From Ascarosepion bandense (Eukaryota; Mollusca; Cephalopoda; Sepiida; Sepiidae): a stretch of 64,000 nt of DNA. Shown here one piece after another: positions 11,181-20,820 of the stretch. A program made the translations under genes and the position numbers. Where the stretch lies: the NCBI GenBank assembly GCA_037127315.1, contig JBBBDQ010000350.1, positions 1,585,001 through 1,649,000 of the forward strand. The letters run 5' to 3'. Each line of letters opens with the position of its first letter. Positions within the stretch are counted from its first letter, which is position 1. The notes under the pieces were generated by a model. That model saw nothing but the letters and a program-made list of their open reading frames with translations. It was not told the DNA's origin and searched no databases.

Positions 11181-11367
11181 GGTTTTGGGTATGATGGTAA
11201 ACTGCATCCACCAGCAAGGCCCCTCATTGGGAGGTTGTAGGGAGCATGGAACCACCTCTTAATTGCTGTTGTTCCCAAGTCCACCCTGACCCAGACTGGT
11301 AGTACTTGTTAGGGTCCCAGCTAGGGTAATATAGCTAACCCCCAAACTAGGGTCAAAACACTATGAA
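11181..11367 (+). mobile_element. SAT copy 3: head only, no minisatellite
   Basis: Aligns by eye with the head of SAT copies 1 and 2: GGTATGATGGTAAACTGC, CAAGGCCCCTCATTGGGAGG, GGAGCATGGAACCACC, CCCCCAAACTAGGGTCAA, CTATGAAAGTAT. Similarity ends exactly where the 31-bp array starts in the other copies. No array and no 3' part are present. It may be a truncated copy or one that lost the array. Confidence 0.8.
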
Positions 11368-11691
11368 AGTATAAAAAATATACTTTTCTAGTAATATGTA
11401 CATAAGAAGACTTTTATAAAATTGCCATAATACATTTTTTAATACAAAACTAGAAGACATCTTCAATTTTCTAAAGTAAGAAAAATCTGATTAATCAACC
11501 TTCTCACTATAACCAAACATTAGAAAAAAAAAACCTTAAATTCCCAAGTAATGTTTTACAAATACTTCCTTTGGTGTTTTAATACAGATTTTCTAATCTT
11601 GATGTACCACTATTGAAACTGGTACACATAAATCATAGAATGACAGTTAAAGCAAAAAAAAAGTTGTCATGAACATGTTCAATGAAATTTA

Positions 11692-12404
11692 TCAAAACTT
11701 ATTTATAAATAGAACTTTGTCTCTGTGTGTGTCCGTTACCTATAGACTCCGAAACGGCTGAACCGATTTTTGTGAAAATTTACACAGTTGTACTATAAGT
11801 GTCTGCGAGTGTTCTTAGCTAAGTTTTGTGTCGAGGTACCCCCCGATAAATATCAAAAATTGATAATGAAAAAAATTGGCTTATAAAAGGAGTGGTCTGA
11901 TTTTAATCAAATTTCATACACTCCTAGACAAAGACATAAGAAACGATATTCAGAAGTATCAAGGTTGCAGTTCTTACAATAATGCAGAAAATCAATAATA
12001 TATATATATATAAGGCAAGATGTTTGTGTGTGTGTGTGTCTGTTTATCTGTCTGTATGTATGTATTTTATTCAGCCCTTTTATTTTAGTTTTTGCTTCGG
12101 GTTTGGCTCTAAGTAGGTATAATTTTAGTTCTTAGTTTCAGCCATGATGCCATTTACTCAGAGGACTTATTTAGCCTTCAAAATTCAGTTTACAATGAAA
12201 AAAACTTATTTGATATCGATACCAGGAAATCAAAATTTGACTTACATCCATTGATTTTTCTTTCAGTCTACGGTTTCACTTTAACTGGAAACAACTATTG
12301 CTTTTTAGTCTTTTATGCCAACATCCAAAGAGTCTGAGCTCTAGGACCATGGATTAGTTTTAAAGCTTTCATTACACCCGAGCAATGTCAGGCTATATTG
12401 CTAG
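11692..12404 (+). mobile_element. HEL copy 1: Helitron-like non-autonomous element
   Basis: The 5' end is A/TCAAAACTTATTTATAAATAG. Internally it carries GAACCGATTTTTGTGAAA and TCTGATTTTAATCAAATTTC and a (TA)n/(TG)n tract. The 3' end has the hairpin CCCGAGCAATGTCAGG followed by CTATATTGCTAG and then T. A 5' TC, a 3' hairpin close to a CTRR-like terminus, insertion between A and T, and no target duplication are hallmarks of Helitrons. No Rep/helicase coding sequence is present, so it would depend on an autonomous partner elsewhere. Confidence 0.75.
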
Positions 12405-12529
12405 TGAATATATAACACTAATGTTTCCATTCTTAGTTTACTGTAATTAAATTAGAGTCTAGATTGTGTCATAGCCTTTCCATTCCTGTTGTGAAATATA
12501 CAGTTAGCGCCCATTTAAATCAAAATGGA

Positions 12530-12710
12530 TAAAGTGTAATAAACAGAGCAACACTCAATTTTGCATGTCAAGGCTGTGTTCATCTTGAAATTCAACAGCA
12601 ACAAAATAGAGGTCAGCACCAACATTTAAATAAGTTAGAAAATGGGGCATATATAATTCTTGTACAAAAATTAGCCAATCACAGCACCTTCAAAATTAGC
12701 ATACACTTAC
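12530..12710. repeat. Second copy of the LTR-like repeat
   Basis: Blocks shared with 5330-5760 (AGCAACACTC, AACAAAATAGAGGT, ATTTAAATAAGTTAGAAAAT, CAATCACAGC). On the minus strand a TATATATGCCCC stretch could be a promoter TATA region if this is a solo LTR; that is speculative. Confidence 0.35.
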
Positions 12711-13169
12711 AAATCAACATCTCAGACATGATATTGCTATTAAAATTTAAAACCTTGAAATATTAGTCTCCATATTTCACAAATAGAAAGCTAACATGAA
12801 TGTCAAACCTTGAAATATTCATTTTTTAACTTGCTTTAATATTTTTCTTTTTCAAATTTGTACATTTAAAAAGAAAAATTCATGAGAGATTGTGTTTTTT
12901 TTTAAATTAGTAAGTTCAGCTGTCTTCCTGCTACAAAATATTGAGTTGTCTAGAAAGTTCGTCGATTTTTTTTTTTTTAGTCATGTTCCAACACATTAGA
13001 ACATGTCAAATTTATTGACAAATGTAATCTGCTTGCATTTCTGATTAAAGCACGTTATAAACTATCTCCTGGGAAAGAAAGTTTAAAATTACTTAATTCA
13101 TGTCAATTTTGCATTCCTATAAAAATGGATGATTATATAGTGCATTTTAAACACTTGGTGCTTTTTTTC

Positions 13170-13837
13170 TTATTGCTGTAAAAGCAAAAATACATCATAA
13201 GCAACAAAAGTGTGCTGCGTGCAGTGAAAGTGCTTTAGGTGACCGAACGGTATGGCAGTGGTTCAGTAAGTCGAGATTTGGTGATTGTAGTTTAATTCAC
13301 AAAGAATGCTCAGACAGACCTCAACTACTACAGATGATGACCAAATCAAGACATTGATTAAGAATAATCTGCGTGACACGATGACAGATTTGGCAGACAG
13401 ACTAAATTTATCAAAATTAACCATTCACGATCATTTGGTGAGGCTTGGGTACTCAAATCACTACAATGTTGGGGTAACACATGATCTGAATAAAAAGTAT
13501 CTTTTCAATTACATTTCTATCTTTGATTTCTGTACAGACAACATTAAAATGCAAATTGTGATGAGAAATAGATTGTTTAAAACAAGGTTCAGCAAAAGAG
13601 ATTATGGGATAAGCAACATGAGTCAGTTTTAGCCACCCCAAAAGCAGGTTATTATCCTGTGAAAGTCATGCTGTGCATCTGGTGAGATTGGAAAGGAATC
13701 TTTTACTCTGAGCTTCTGCAAAGTAACCAGTCAAATCTGAAAAGTATTACTTGCAACTGGATGAATTAAAGGCAGCAATTATAGAAAAATGCCCAGAATC
13801 AGTGAAAAGGTATTGTTTCCTATAAGGATAATGTTAC
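13170..13837 (+). pseudogene. Mariner transposase, N-terminal and central part, decayed
   Basis: Translation near 13230-13300 gives GDRTVWQWFSKSRFGDCSL. From 13315 it gives TSTTTDDDQIKTLIKNN, TDLADRLNLSKLTIHDHLVRLGY, the helix-turn-helix DNA-binding region of mariner transposases. Later pieces in other frames give KVMLCIWWDW-like and LDELKAAI-like blocks and end at DNVTR, equivalent to the region around the second catalytic aspartate (QDNARPH). Several frameshifts and stops make it non-functional. The open 108-residue frame at 13306-13632 covers only the DNA-binding part. Confidence 0.85.
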
Positions 13838-15134
13838 AAGAATGGTGAAGCCCAAACCGTTGCCTTGGATATCTCCAAAGCATTCGACAGGGTCTGGCAT
13901 GCTGGCCTCTTGTGCAAACTGTGGAGCTGTGGGATAACTGGACATCTGTTTGACCTCATCCAGTCTTTCCTCTCTAACAGCACATTGAAGGTGGTATTAA
14001 ATGGGCATGCCTCCCAAAACTACCAGACGAACGCGGGCGTCCCTCAAGGTTCTATCCTAGGTCCCACGCTCTTTCTGATCTACATTAATGATCTCCCCGA
14101 CACCATTAGATCCCAACTTGGCATGTATGCCGACGACACAACAATCTACTCCCGCATCGATCAGAAACCAGGTCTGGACGACAAAGTGAACCTCGCTGCC
14201 GTACTTGAAAGGGACCTCCAATCCGTAGTGACCTGGGGTAGGAAATGGTTGGTAAATTTCAATGCCGCTAAAACAAAGCTGTTATCAACTAATCACCATA
14301 GACAATCGCATCTACCTCCCATTAGCATGGGACAGGCTCGCCTCCCAGAGAGTAAAATACTATGCCTCCTTGGCCTTACACTCTCGGCGAACCTCAAATG
14401 GAATGACTATATTGAATCCATTGCCAAATCTGCTGCTATGAAAGTGGGCTCCCTGTGCAGGACCCGGAAATTTTTCCCACCTGAATCTATTCTGCACATA
14501 TACAAATCTACCATCTGCCCGTGTATGGAATATTGCTGCCATATCTGGTCGGGTGCCCCTGCTGCTCTCCTTGGGCTTCTTGACAAAATACAAAGGAGGA
14601 TCTGTAACGTGGTTGATACTGACTTGGCAGACCGGCTGCATCCGCTCTCTCACCGGCGTGATGTGGCTTCCCTGTGCCTCTTCTACAAGTACTTTCATGG
14701 CTTCTGCTCCGATGAGCTTAGATCACTGGTGCCGCCTAAGCACGAATTTACACGAGATACTAGATTAGCAACTAGGTCCCACCCTTTTACAGTTAAACAA
14801 ATAAGATGTAACCGTAAATTCTACTCCAACAGCTTCTTTTCTCGCGCTTCCCACCTGTGGAACTCCATTCCACAAGTCTGCTTTCCCGACAGTTACAATC
14901 TCCAGGTGTTTAAATGTAGAGTCAATAGACACCTCCTATCACACTAACTCCCAACTATTCTCACAACACTCTCATCTACCCAACCCTCATTCTAGGTATC
15001 CTTACCCGCCTATCACCCACCCTCTGTCATTTCCTATATTTAATCAGCCTCTCTCCACTCTACGTAGCCCCCTGCACAGTAGTGGCAGTGACCTGCCTTG
15101 CTCGGGGTGAAACGCTTATAAAAAAAAAAAAAAA
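13838..15134 (+). mobile_element. LINE-B insertion, 5' truncated, with poly-A tail
   Basis: Starts abruptly inside the RT at KNGEAQTVALDISKAF and ends in a 3' untranslated region (TAGCCCCCTGCACAGTAG, CTTGCTCGGGGTGAAACG) and a poly-A run. It lies inside the mariner transposase gene between DNVTR and SLATWQKLLQF. Severe 5' truncation is typical of target-primed reverse transcription. No clear target duplication was found. Confidence 0.9.
13865..14947 (+). CDS. LINE-B reverse transcriptase, intact C-terminal part (partial)
   Basis: A 360-residue open frame, the longest in the window. It opens further upstream in frame to about 13840, and its first listed codon is TTG, so no real start codon is implied: the 5' end was lost on insertion. 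RT motifs in order: LDISKAFDRVWHAGLL (motif A, residues 1-16), GVPQGSILGPTLFLIYINDL (motif B, ~78-97), MYADDTTIY (catalytic YADD, ~107-115), LLGLTLSANLKWNDYI (~168-183). The C terminus has FYSNSFFSRASHLWNS and ends FKCRVNRHLLSH, as in CR1/jockey-type LINEs. All catalytic residues are kept and there is no stop, so this insertion is young, but it cannot be active without its 5' half. Confidence 0.9.
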   Translation: MDISKAFDRVWHAGLLCKLWSCGITGHLFDLIQSFLSNSTLKVVLNGHASQNYQTNAGVPQGSILGPTLFLIYINDLPDTIRSQLGMYADDTTIYSRIDQKPGLDDKVNLAAVLERDLQSVVTWGRKWLVNFNAAKTKLLSTNHHRQSHLPPISMGQARLPESKILCLLGLTLSANLKWNDYIESIAKSAAMKVGSLCRTRKFFPPESILHIYKSTICPCMEYCCHIWSGAPAALLGLLDKIQRRICNVVDTDLADRLHPLSHRRDVASLCLFYKYFHGFCSDELRSLVPPKHEFTRDTRLATRSHPFTVKQIRCNRKFYSNSFFSRASHLWNSIPQVCFPDSYNLQVFKCRVNRHLLSH

Positions 15135-15345
15135 TTTCTTTGGCAACCTGGCAAAAATTGTTGCAGTTTAACTGGGATGTGTTACCCCGTCTGCCATACA
15201 TTGTTCCTTCAGATTTTCATTAATTTAGGTCCTTGCAAAATAATTTCAATGGTTAAAATTTTAATTATTTAGATGACAAAAAAAAAACAATTGAGTTCTT
15301 TTCAAAAAATAATACCAAAATTTTTGAAGGAAAACTGAAATGTTG
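15135..15345 (+). pseudogene. Mariner transposase, C-terminal part, decayed
   Basis: Resumes after the LINE-B poly-A with SLATWQKLLQFNWDVLP, then PSDFH and FRSLQNNFNG in the next frames. This is the C-terminal part of a mariner transposase (usual order: KLLQFGWDVLPH, then the last catalytic aspartate in PSDYHLF). The aspartate is visible in PSDFH. Confidence 0.82.
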
Positions 15346-15467
15346 TGCAATGAAATGGTTCATATTTAGTTGAATATATATTTAATGGAATAATTTTTTT
15401 TTGGGGGGGGGGTTAATTTAAAAATCAGCATTACCTTTCTGAACAACCCAATATTTCACATGACTAA

Positions 15468-16125
15468 TCTAAACTTATTTATAAATGGAACTTTGTCTCT
15501 GTGTGTGTGTCCGTTACCTATGGACTCCAAAATGGCAGCGCCGATTTTCTTGAAAATTTACACAGTTGTACTATAAGTATCTGCAAGTGTTCTTAGCTAG
15601 GTTTTGTGTCAAGTTACCCCCAATAAATATCGAAAATTGATAATAGGAGTGGTCCGATTTTAATCAAATTTGATAAACTCATAGACAAAGACATAAGAAA
15701 CAATATTCAGAAGTTTCAAGGTTGCAGTTCTTACAATAGTGCAGAAAATCGATAATATATATATGAAAGGCAAGATATTTGTGTTTGTCTGTTTATCTGC
15801 CTGTATGTATGTATTTTATTCAGCCCTTTTATTTTAGTTTTTGCTTCAGGTTTGGCTCTAAGTAGGTATAATTGTAGTTCTTAGTCTCAGCCATGATACC
15901 ATTTGCTCAGAGGACTTATTTAGCCTTCAAAATTCAGTTTACGACAAAAAAGTCTTATTTGATATCGATACCAGGAAATCAAAATTTGACTTACATCCAT
16001 TCATTTTTCTTTCAGTCTACGGTTTCACTTTAACTGGAAACAACTATTGCTTTTTAGTCTTTCGTGCCAACGTCCAAAGAGTCTGAGCTCCAGGACACCC
16101 GAGCAGTGCCGGACTATACTGGTAG
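15468..16125 (+). mobile_element. HEL copy 2
   Basis: Starts A/TCTAAACTTATTTATAAATGG 16 bp after the mariner target site. Internal blocks are the same as in copy 1 (GCCGATTTTCTTGAAAATTT, GGTCCGATTTTAATCAAATT, CAGGAAATCAAAATTTGAC). It ends with the hairpin CCCGAGCAGTGCCGG, then ACTATACTGGTAG, then T. The terminal CTAG is changed to GTAG. Confidence 0.75.
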
Positions 16126-17396
16126 TGAATTATGAAAAGAGTTTCTGTATTTACCACTGTTAAATTTTCTCTTCTCAATTTCAAAACAGCAACAAATACA
16201 GTTTATATTTTCATTCTGGCATTAAATTGTTTATTGCTTAATGATATACAAATTATTATTCTGAATTCAAAGTATTTATTTTTCATTTATGTCTTTTGAG
16301 ATTTAATGACACAAATGCCAAGCAACAAAACTGAAACGATTTAGCGAATACAGAAGAAAAGCAATGCCTCAAGTCATTTACGCTTTCTTATGAAAGCAAA
16401 AGAGACTCTTAATTTATGTTGCTTGATAAATTCAACCTGATTATTTTAAAATTATTTATTTTAGACATTTTGAATCGATAAGCTACTTACTGTAATCAAT
16501 ATTCTCTGCAGTGTCAGAGGTGGGGAGTTTTTTATCATATGTACAAATGTGTGTGTTTCATACAGAATAGTCTTCAATGCTACACTTATATTTCACTTCT
16601 ATTTGCATGCATATAAATCAATTATTTTCTGGTAAAAGACATTTGCCAGAAATAATAGCAGAAACTGGAAACTTTGTTACTTGATGCCACTCAGCAAAAA
16701 GTCTATGACCCTGGAAATTTGTTCTTTTTACATCAATTTATTCCACTTAAAAATGGTTTCTTTTACAGAAATGTAACTGCTCTGCATTTCTTTTTAAATC
16801 TATTCTTGGATTTTAACTTAGCAAAAAAAAGAAAAATCTTTCTTCCTGACTGAATTGGTTGATTGGCTCAATTTGTTCCAAACTCTGATTTTATTCACCA
16901 AAATTACAAAAGAAATATTATGTGAAGAAATTTCTTGTTTGGTCTCTAATTCTGATTTTTCTGGAATTAGAGAAAAGGAATCAGAAATTGAAAAAGGTGA
17001 ATTTTAATTTCTCAATAAAAAAGATTATTTTGAAATAAAACAAATGAAATGTAAATTTCCTTTCTTTGACTTTTGACTATATCACTGAATAACTTCAAGA
17101 ATAGTAATCAAAACAAAATCAAAAATAAACTATGGAGAATATTCCAATTTATAAAATGTTTGATATTTATAGAAAGATTTTAAAACTTTTGAACTGTAAG
17201 AACAAAATTTGACCTTTTTTGTTTTTTCATTTTTTCTAGCATTTACTTTTCTGTATTCCTTTGAGATTTTAGACAAAAGACCATGAGGTTTATAGTTTAA
17301 ACCCAAGTGTCAGAAATGAGAAATTATAATAAGATTTTGGACAATCTTGTCTATGTCAATTTTCCTATTTTTTAAAGTAGCAAATATGTGGATGTG
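16126..17396. other. No recognisable gene or repeat
   Basis: Very AT-rich, with poly-A and poly-T runs and stops in all frames. Nothing recognised. Confidence 0.55.
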
Positions 17397-17635
17397 TGGT
17401 GTGGTGGATATCAGCTCAGAATGAGAAATCAGAGAGCCTACCATTGAAAACAGTATTAATCAACCACTTCTCCCCATCTATGGGTTAAATAGATTTTGTT
17501 CTATAGCCTTGGTTGACAACCAGTCTATGACAAAGTAATTGCTATCTGCCACAGGAAAATCTTCTGCCTAGTCATGTCTCTTTCGAGACATGATCTCCCA
17601 AGCATTTATTAGATATTACACTTAACTGACTGAAC
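17397..17635 (+). mobile_element. SINE-A copy with an internal deletion
   Basis: Head GTGGTGGATATCAGCTCAGAATGAG, with the A-box-like region intact. The B box and the segment after it are damaged. The 3' half (GGTTCTATAGCC-like, CAACCAGTCTA, GTCTCTTTCGAGACATGATC, CACTTAACTGACTGA) is well kept. Confidence 0.85.
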
Positions 17636-17644
17636 ATGAAGAGC

Positions 17645-17795
17645 AAGACAAATTAGGTTCTATAAAGCTTTGGTTGGTAACCAGTCTACTGCAGAAAGTA
17701 TTGGTAACCTACAGTGGAAAAATCTTCTGCCCAGTCAATTATGTCTCTTTCAAGACATGATCACCAAAGTGTGTATTACATATGGCACTTAACTG
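17645..17795 (+). mobile_element. SINE-A 3' half in tandem with the previous copy
   Basis: Same strand, about 10 bp after the end of the previous copy. It holds only the 3' half: GGTTCTATAAAGCTTTGG, AACCAGTCTACTGCAG, CTTTCAAGACATGATC, GGCACTTAACTGA. It could be an independent 5'-truncated insertion or a partial tandem duplication. Confidence 0.8.
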
Positions 17796-18060
17796 AAATA
17801 TGTGGTGCTACTTTAATATTAACCCTGATATTTGAATGATGAATTTGAAACTGAAATGTTTGGTAGATTATCATTATTACAATTCAAATCCAAATGCTTT
17901 TCACCTGTCAAATTTTAGATGGGCTAACATTTGCCCTTTATGTTTAAATTTATTTATAAAATTTAATTTTTCTGGTAATCGCCCTTTAGTAATGTTTCAT
18001 TGTACAAAGTTTTTGTACAACAAACATTTATTCATTGAAATTAAACTTTTGCTTGTTACT

Positions 18061-18340
18061 TGTTTTTAAATTATTTTATCTAAAACAAGGCAATAAAGCC
18101 ACTAAGACAAATGGTTACTAAGTGAAAGAATTAGCAAAAAAAACTTATTGAGAATAAAAGAATTAAGACAAAAGATAATGATTAACATTATATTTAATTT
18201 TCTGAAGATAAAAGTTGATTGGAAAGCAAGAAGCTGAAAGATGATTCCACAAAAGTGCAAGAGAAGAAACTGTTAGTATAGAACCTACAGTAACATCTAA
18301 CAATTTGAAATGTAAAATGAATGTACCTAGCTGCCAATCT
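18061..18340 (-). mobile_element. LINE-B 3' fragment, decayed
   Basis: Minus-strand reading gives the family block around FYTNSFFSC (from GAAGAAACTGTTAGTATAGA) and a decayed 3' end. It resembles 54990-55244 closely. It stops at CTGCCAATCTAG, where LINE-R sequence begins. Confidence 0.6.
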
Positions 18341-18990
18341 AGTCTTCTATGTTCCAAGTCCCTTGAGAACATAGGCAATCATGGCTTTCCATTTCACCCT
18401 ATCCTTTGGAACACTTAACACCCTTTCTCTTGTTACTCCCCCCAAACTCTGCTCTGTCCCACCTCCACAATTTGCTGAAGCTTATTAAATGTTATGCATT
18501 CCTTTTCCTGGTCTATCTTTCCCTCTGTCTGTCTTGTATGTATCAGATTTTTCAAGTTATTCAGTCATTTGAGTGCCATATGTGATACACGCTTGGGCGA
18601 TCATGTCTCAACAGAGACATGACTGACTGGGCAGAAGATTATCCCACAGTAGGTTGCCATTGCTTTCTGCGGTAGACTGGTTGCCGACCAAGGCTATAGA
18701 ACCCAATCTGTCCTGCTATTTAACCCATAACTGGAAGGAAGTAGCGGATTAATACCTTTCTCAAGGGTATTTGCGCATAAGTGAATGCAATGAATTCGGC
18801 TGGAATTCGAACTCAGCTCCCCGATTTCTCATTCCGAGCTGATATCCAGTGCACCACATTACATTTTCCAAAACCATCAGCTGTCTTTTGTCCTTCATTT
18901 TCCTCCTCTTCAAAACCTCATCTTTGTGCCAATCTAATTCTTTGCTTAGATTCGTAAAGTTGATGTAGCAAACAAGAAAGCTCATCAGAA
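18341..18990 (-). mobile_element. LINE-R 3' fragment, split by SINE-A
   Basis: Begins TCTTCTATGTTCCAAGTCCC, the same 3' terminus seen at 20821, 41790 and 57421. It continues with GGCAATCATGGCTTTCCA and CTCTTGTTACTCC to about 18561. SINE-A then interrupts, and LINE-R resumes at 18867 (CATTTTCCTCCTCTTCAAAACC) to about 18990. It is inserted in LINE-B sequence. Confidence 0.75.
18562..18866 (-). mobile_element. SINE-A full-length copy inside LINE-R
   Basis: One of the best copies. On the minus strand it has the head TGGATATCAGCTCGGAATGAG (A-box region), B box GAGTTCGAATTCC, body AATACCCTTGAGAAAGG, GGTTCTATAGCCTTGG, and tail CACTCAAATGAC. Its position gives the order LINE-B, then LINE-R, then SINE-A. 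Confidence 0.9.
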
Positions 18991-19145
18991 CAATTACTAA
19001 TATATTAGAAAAGGCTCAGGAAAGTTAAATTACATCTATGGGCTGAATAGCATGATAGACAGGGTTCCTGCTCTTAAATTCATAAAGACAATATACTAAA
19101 GAGGAAAGCTCATCAGAACAATTACCACAAAAATATTTATATTAG
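18991..19145 (-). mobile_element. LINE-B remnant, continuation beyond LINE-R
   Basis: GCTCATCAGAACAATTACC occurs twice (near 18981 and 19108) and resembles the LINE-B region coding for the CSDELRSL block on the minus strand. Highly decayed. Confidence 0.35.
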
Positions 19146-20049
19146 ATTATACTATTTTTCTGATGTTCTGCAAATGATCTCTGGGAATATTATATCATAG
19201 CCTGTTTTGATTCTTGGTAACTGGTCACCCTGTGAATGGTTTAATGTTACTGAAATTTTATTTTGGTTTAGACACTCTGAATGAGTTGGAATGCCAAATA
19301 CACAAGAACAACCATGTTCAACATATTCTCTTTGCTTTTAATTAAGGTCAAAAAGCTGCTGAAGACATTTGTGTTACATACGAAGATGACTATGTTACTG
19401 ACAGAATGACACAGAAAAGCTTTTAGTGTTTCAAGGAGGCAAAGTTTGAACTCACAGACTCACTGTATTCTAACTGGCTTGTTTTAGTTTGATGAGCACC
19501 AATTGCACACTGATTAAATAACCACACCAGACCCTACAAGCAAATTGGCTCAGAAAATGAGAAGTTCTTGTTTTGCTGTCACTTGTCATCTTTACTCAAT
19601 GGGTAAGGTCCAGAAACAGGGTTAATGGGTGCAACACACATTGATCAAGAGAAATTGTAGTGGTTTTCCATTGCCATCAATTTACTCTCTTGACACAAGG
19701 ACTGCTCATAGGTACAAAGAGCTTGATTTGGGAGGTCTAACTACACCTACCATAGTCTCCTGATCTATCCCCTTCAATATACATACATTTTTGGTCACTT
19801 TCTAACAATTTGAAGGGTGTTTCCTTCAATAATATGGATCTTAAAACATGACTTGATAGATTTTCTGAATCAAAACCAAAGAATTTCTATCATCAAGGCA
19901 TTGGACAGTTAAGATTGTTGGCAGGAGGTTGTAAACCATGAAGAGGAATACATTGTTGAATGATTCATTATGACTTTTAATATTAAAATATAAAAAACAA
20001 ATAAATTTATGTATTAAGCTTATACAAAAGGCACAAGGAAGATACATTA
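19146..20049. other. No recognisable gene or repeat
   Basis: Mixed composition, with stops in all frames. A few stretches are less AT-rich (19350-19760), but I recognise no protein motif there. Confidence 0.45.
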
Positions 20050-20335
20050 TGACAGTGGAAAAGTGACTGAAGCTGAGATTCCAGGTCAGAGCTCATAACA
20101 TTGCAGATTCTTCTTAGATTTTATCAATCTCTGAATATATAGAAGCACCACACCAGATGTGATAGCAATATTTCATGCATGGACTAATGGTAGATTTATA
20201 AATTTATGGAATAGATTTTGGCCAGAAAAATTGTCTAGCATGGCACAGTGAACCAAATTTCCTAACAGCTGGCCTAGAAGATGTTAGTCTGAGAAATTGT
20301 AATAAGTCACTTTCATGTGTACAATGGAAAACATT
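20050..20335 (-). mobile_element. LINE-B fragment, decayed
   Basis: GATTCTTCTTAGATTTTATC, CACACCAGATGTGATAGC and ATGGTAGATTTATAAA match, on the minus strand, the LINE-B blocks encoding LDKIQRRICN, HIWSGAP and IYKSTI. Immediately followed by SINE-A. Confidence 0.6.
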
Positions 20336-20336
20336 T

Positions 20337-20572
20337 CAGTCAGTTAAGTGCTATATGTGATACACGGTTTGGGTGACCATGTCTCGAAAGAGACATGATT
20401 ATCCCACAGTAGGTTGCCATTGCTTTCTGTGGTAGACTGGTTGCCAGCCAAGGCTATAGAACCCAATTTATCTTATTTAACCAATAACTGGAGTAAAGAG
20501 ACAGATTAATACCTTTTGAACTCAGCTCCCCAAGTTGTCATTTCATGTTGATATCTACTGCACCACAACGCA
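20337..20572 (-). mobile_element. SINE-A copy with internal deletions
   Basis: Tail CAGTCAGTTAAGTGCTATAT, CTCGAAAGAGACATGA, GTAGACTGGTTGCCAGCC, and a decayed head near CTCAGCTCCCC. The GACTGGGCAGAAG segment and part of the region before the B box are missing. Confidence 0.85.
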
Positions 20573-20820
20573 CATCCAGGAAAACATTTAAATTTAACTG
20601 TTAGATAACTTCGAATTTCAAAAGCTCGAGTGTTTTAATATTTGATTTTTTTAAATTCCTCACCTCATAGACATTGCTACATTAAATAATCTTCATCCTA
20701 ATTGACTTGAACAGTGTATCTCAACTGGTGTGCTTTAGCAAACAAATGTACTTTCAAAGGTCACCAGATGCAATCAATGTTAAGAGGAATTTATGAATTA
20801 TTTTACTATTTAAAATAAAT

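Larger units (their letters stand above)
12941..15451 (+). mobile_element. Mariner transposon split by a LINE-B insertion
   Basis: The left inverted repeat begins TTGAGTTGTCTAGAAAGTT at 12941. The right one, read on the minus strand from 15451, begins TTGGGTTGTTCAGAAAGGT. Both are flanked by TA (12939-12940 and 15452-15453), the mariner target duplication. Removing LINE-B (13838-15134) leaves about 1.2 kb, close to the usual ~1.3 kb of mariners. The transposase frame is broken on both sides of the insertion. Confidence 0.88.

Noticed and set aside
13306..13632. A domesticated mariner DNA-binding domain gene
   Set aside because: The open frame ends soon after the helix-turn-helix, the rest of the transposase is decayed, and TIRs with TA duplications are still present. 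Nothing indicates selection.
13865..14947. A host gene encoding a 360-residue protein
   Set aside because: It has canonical RT motifs, lacks a real start codon, is 5' truncated with a poly-A tail, and interrupts a mariner. It is a retrotransposon fragment.
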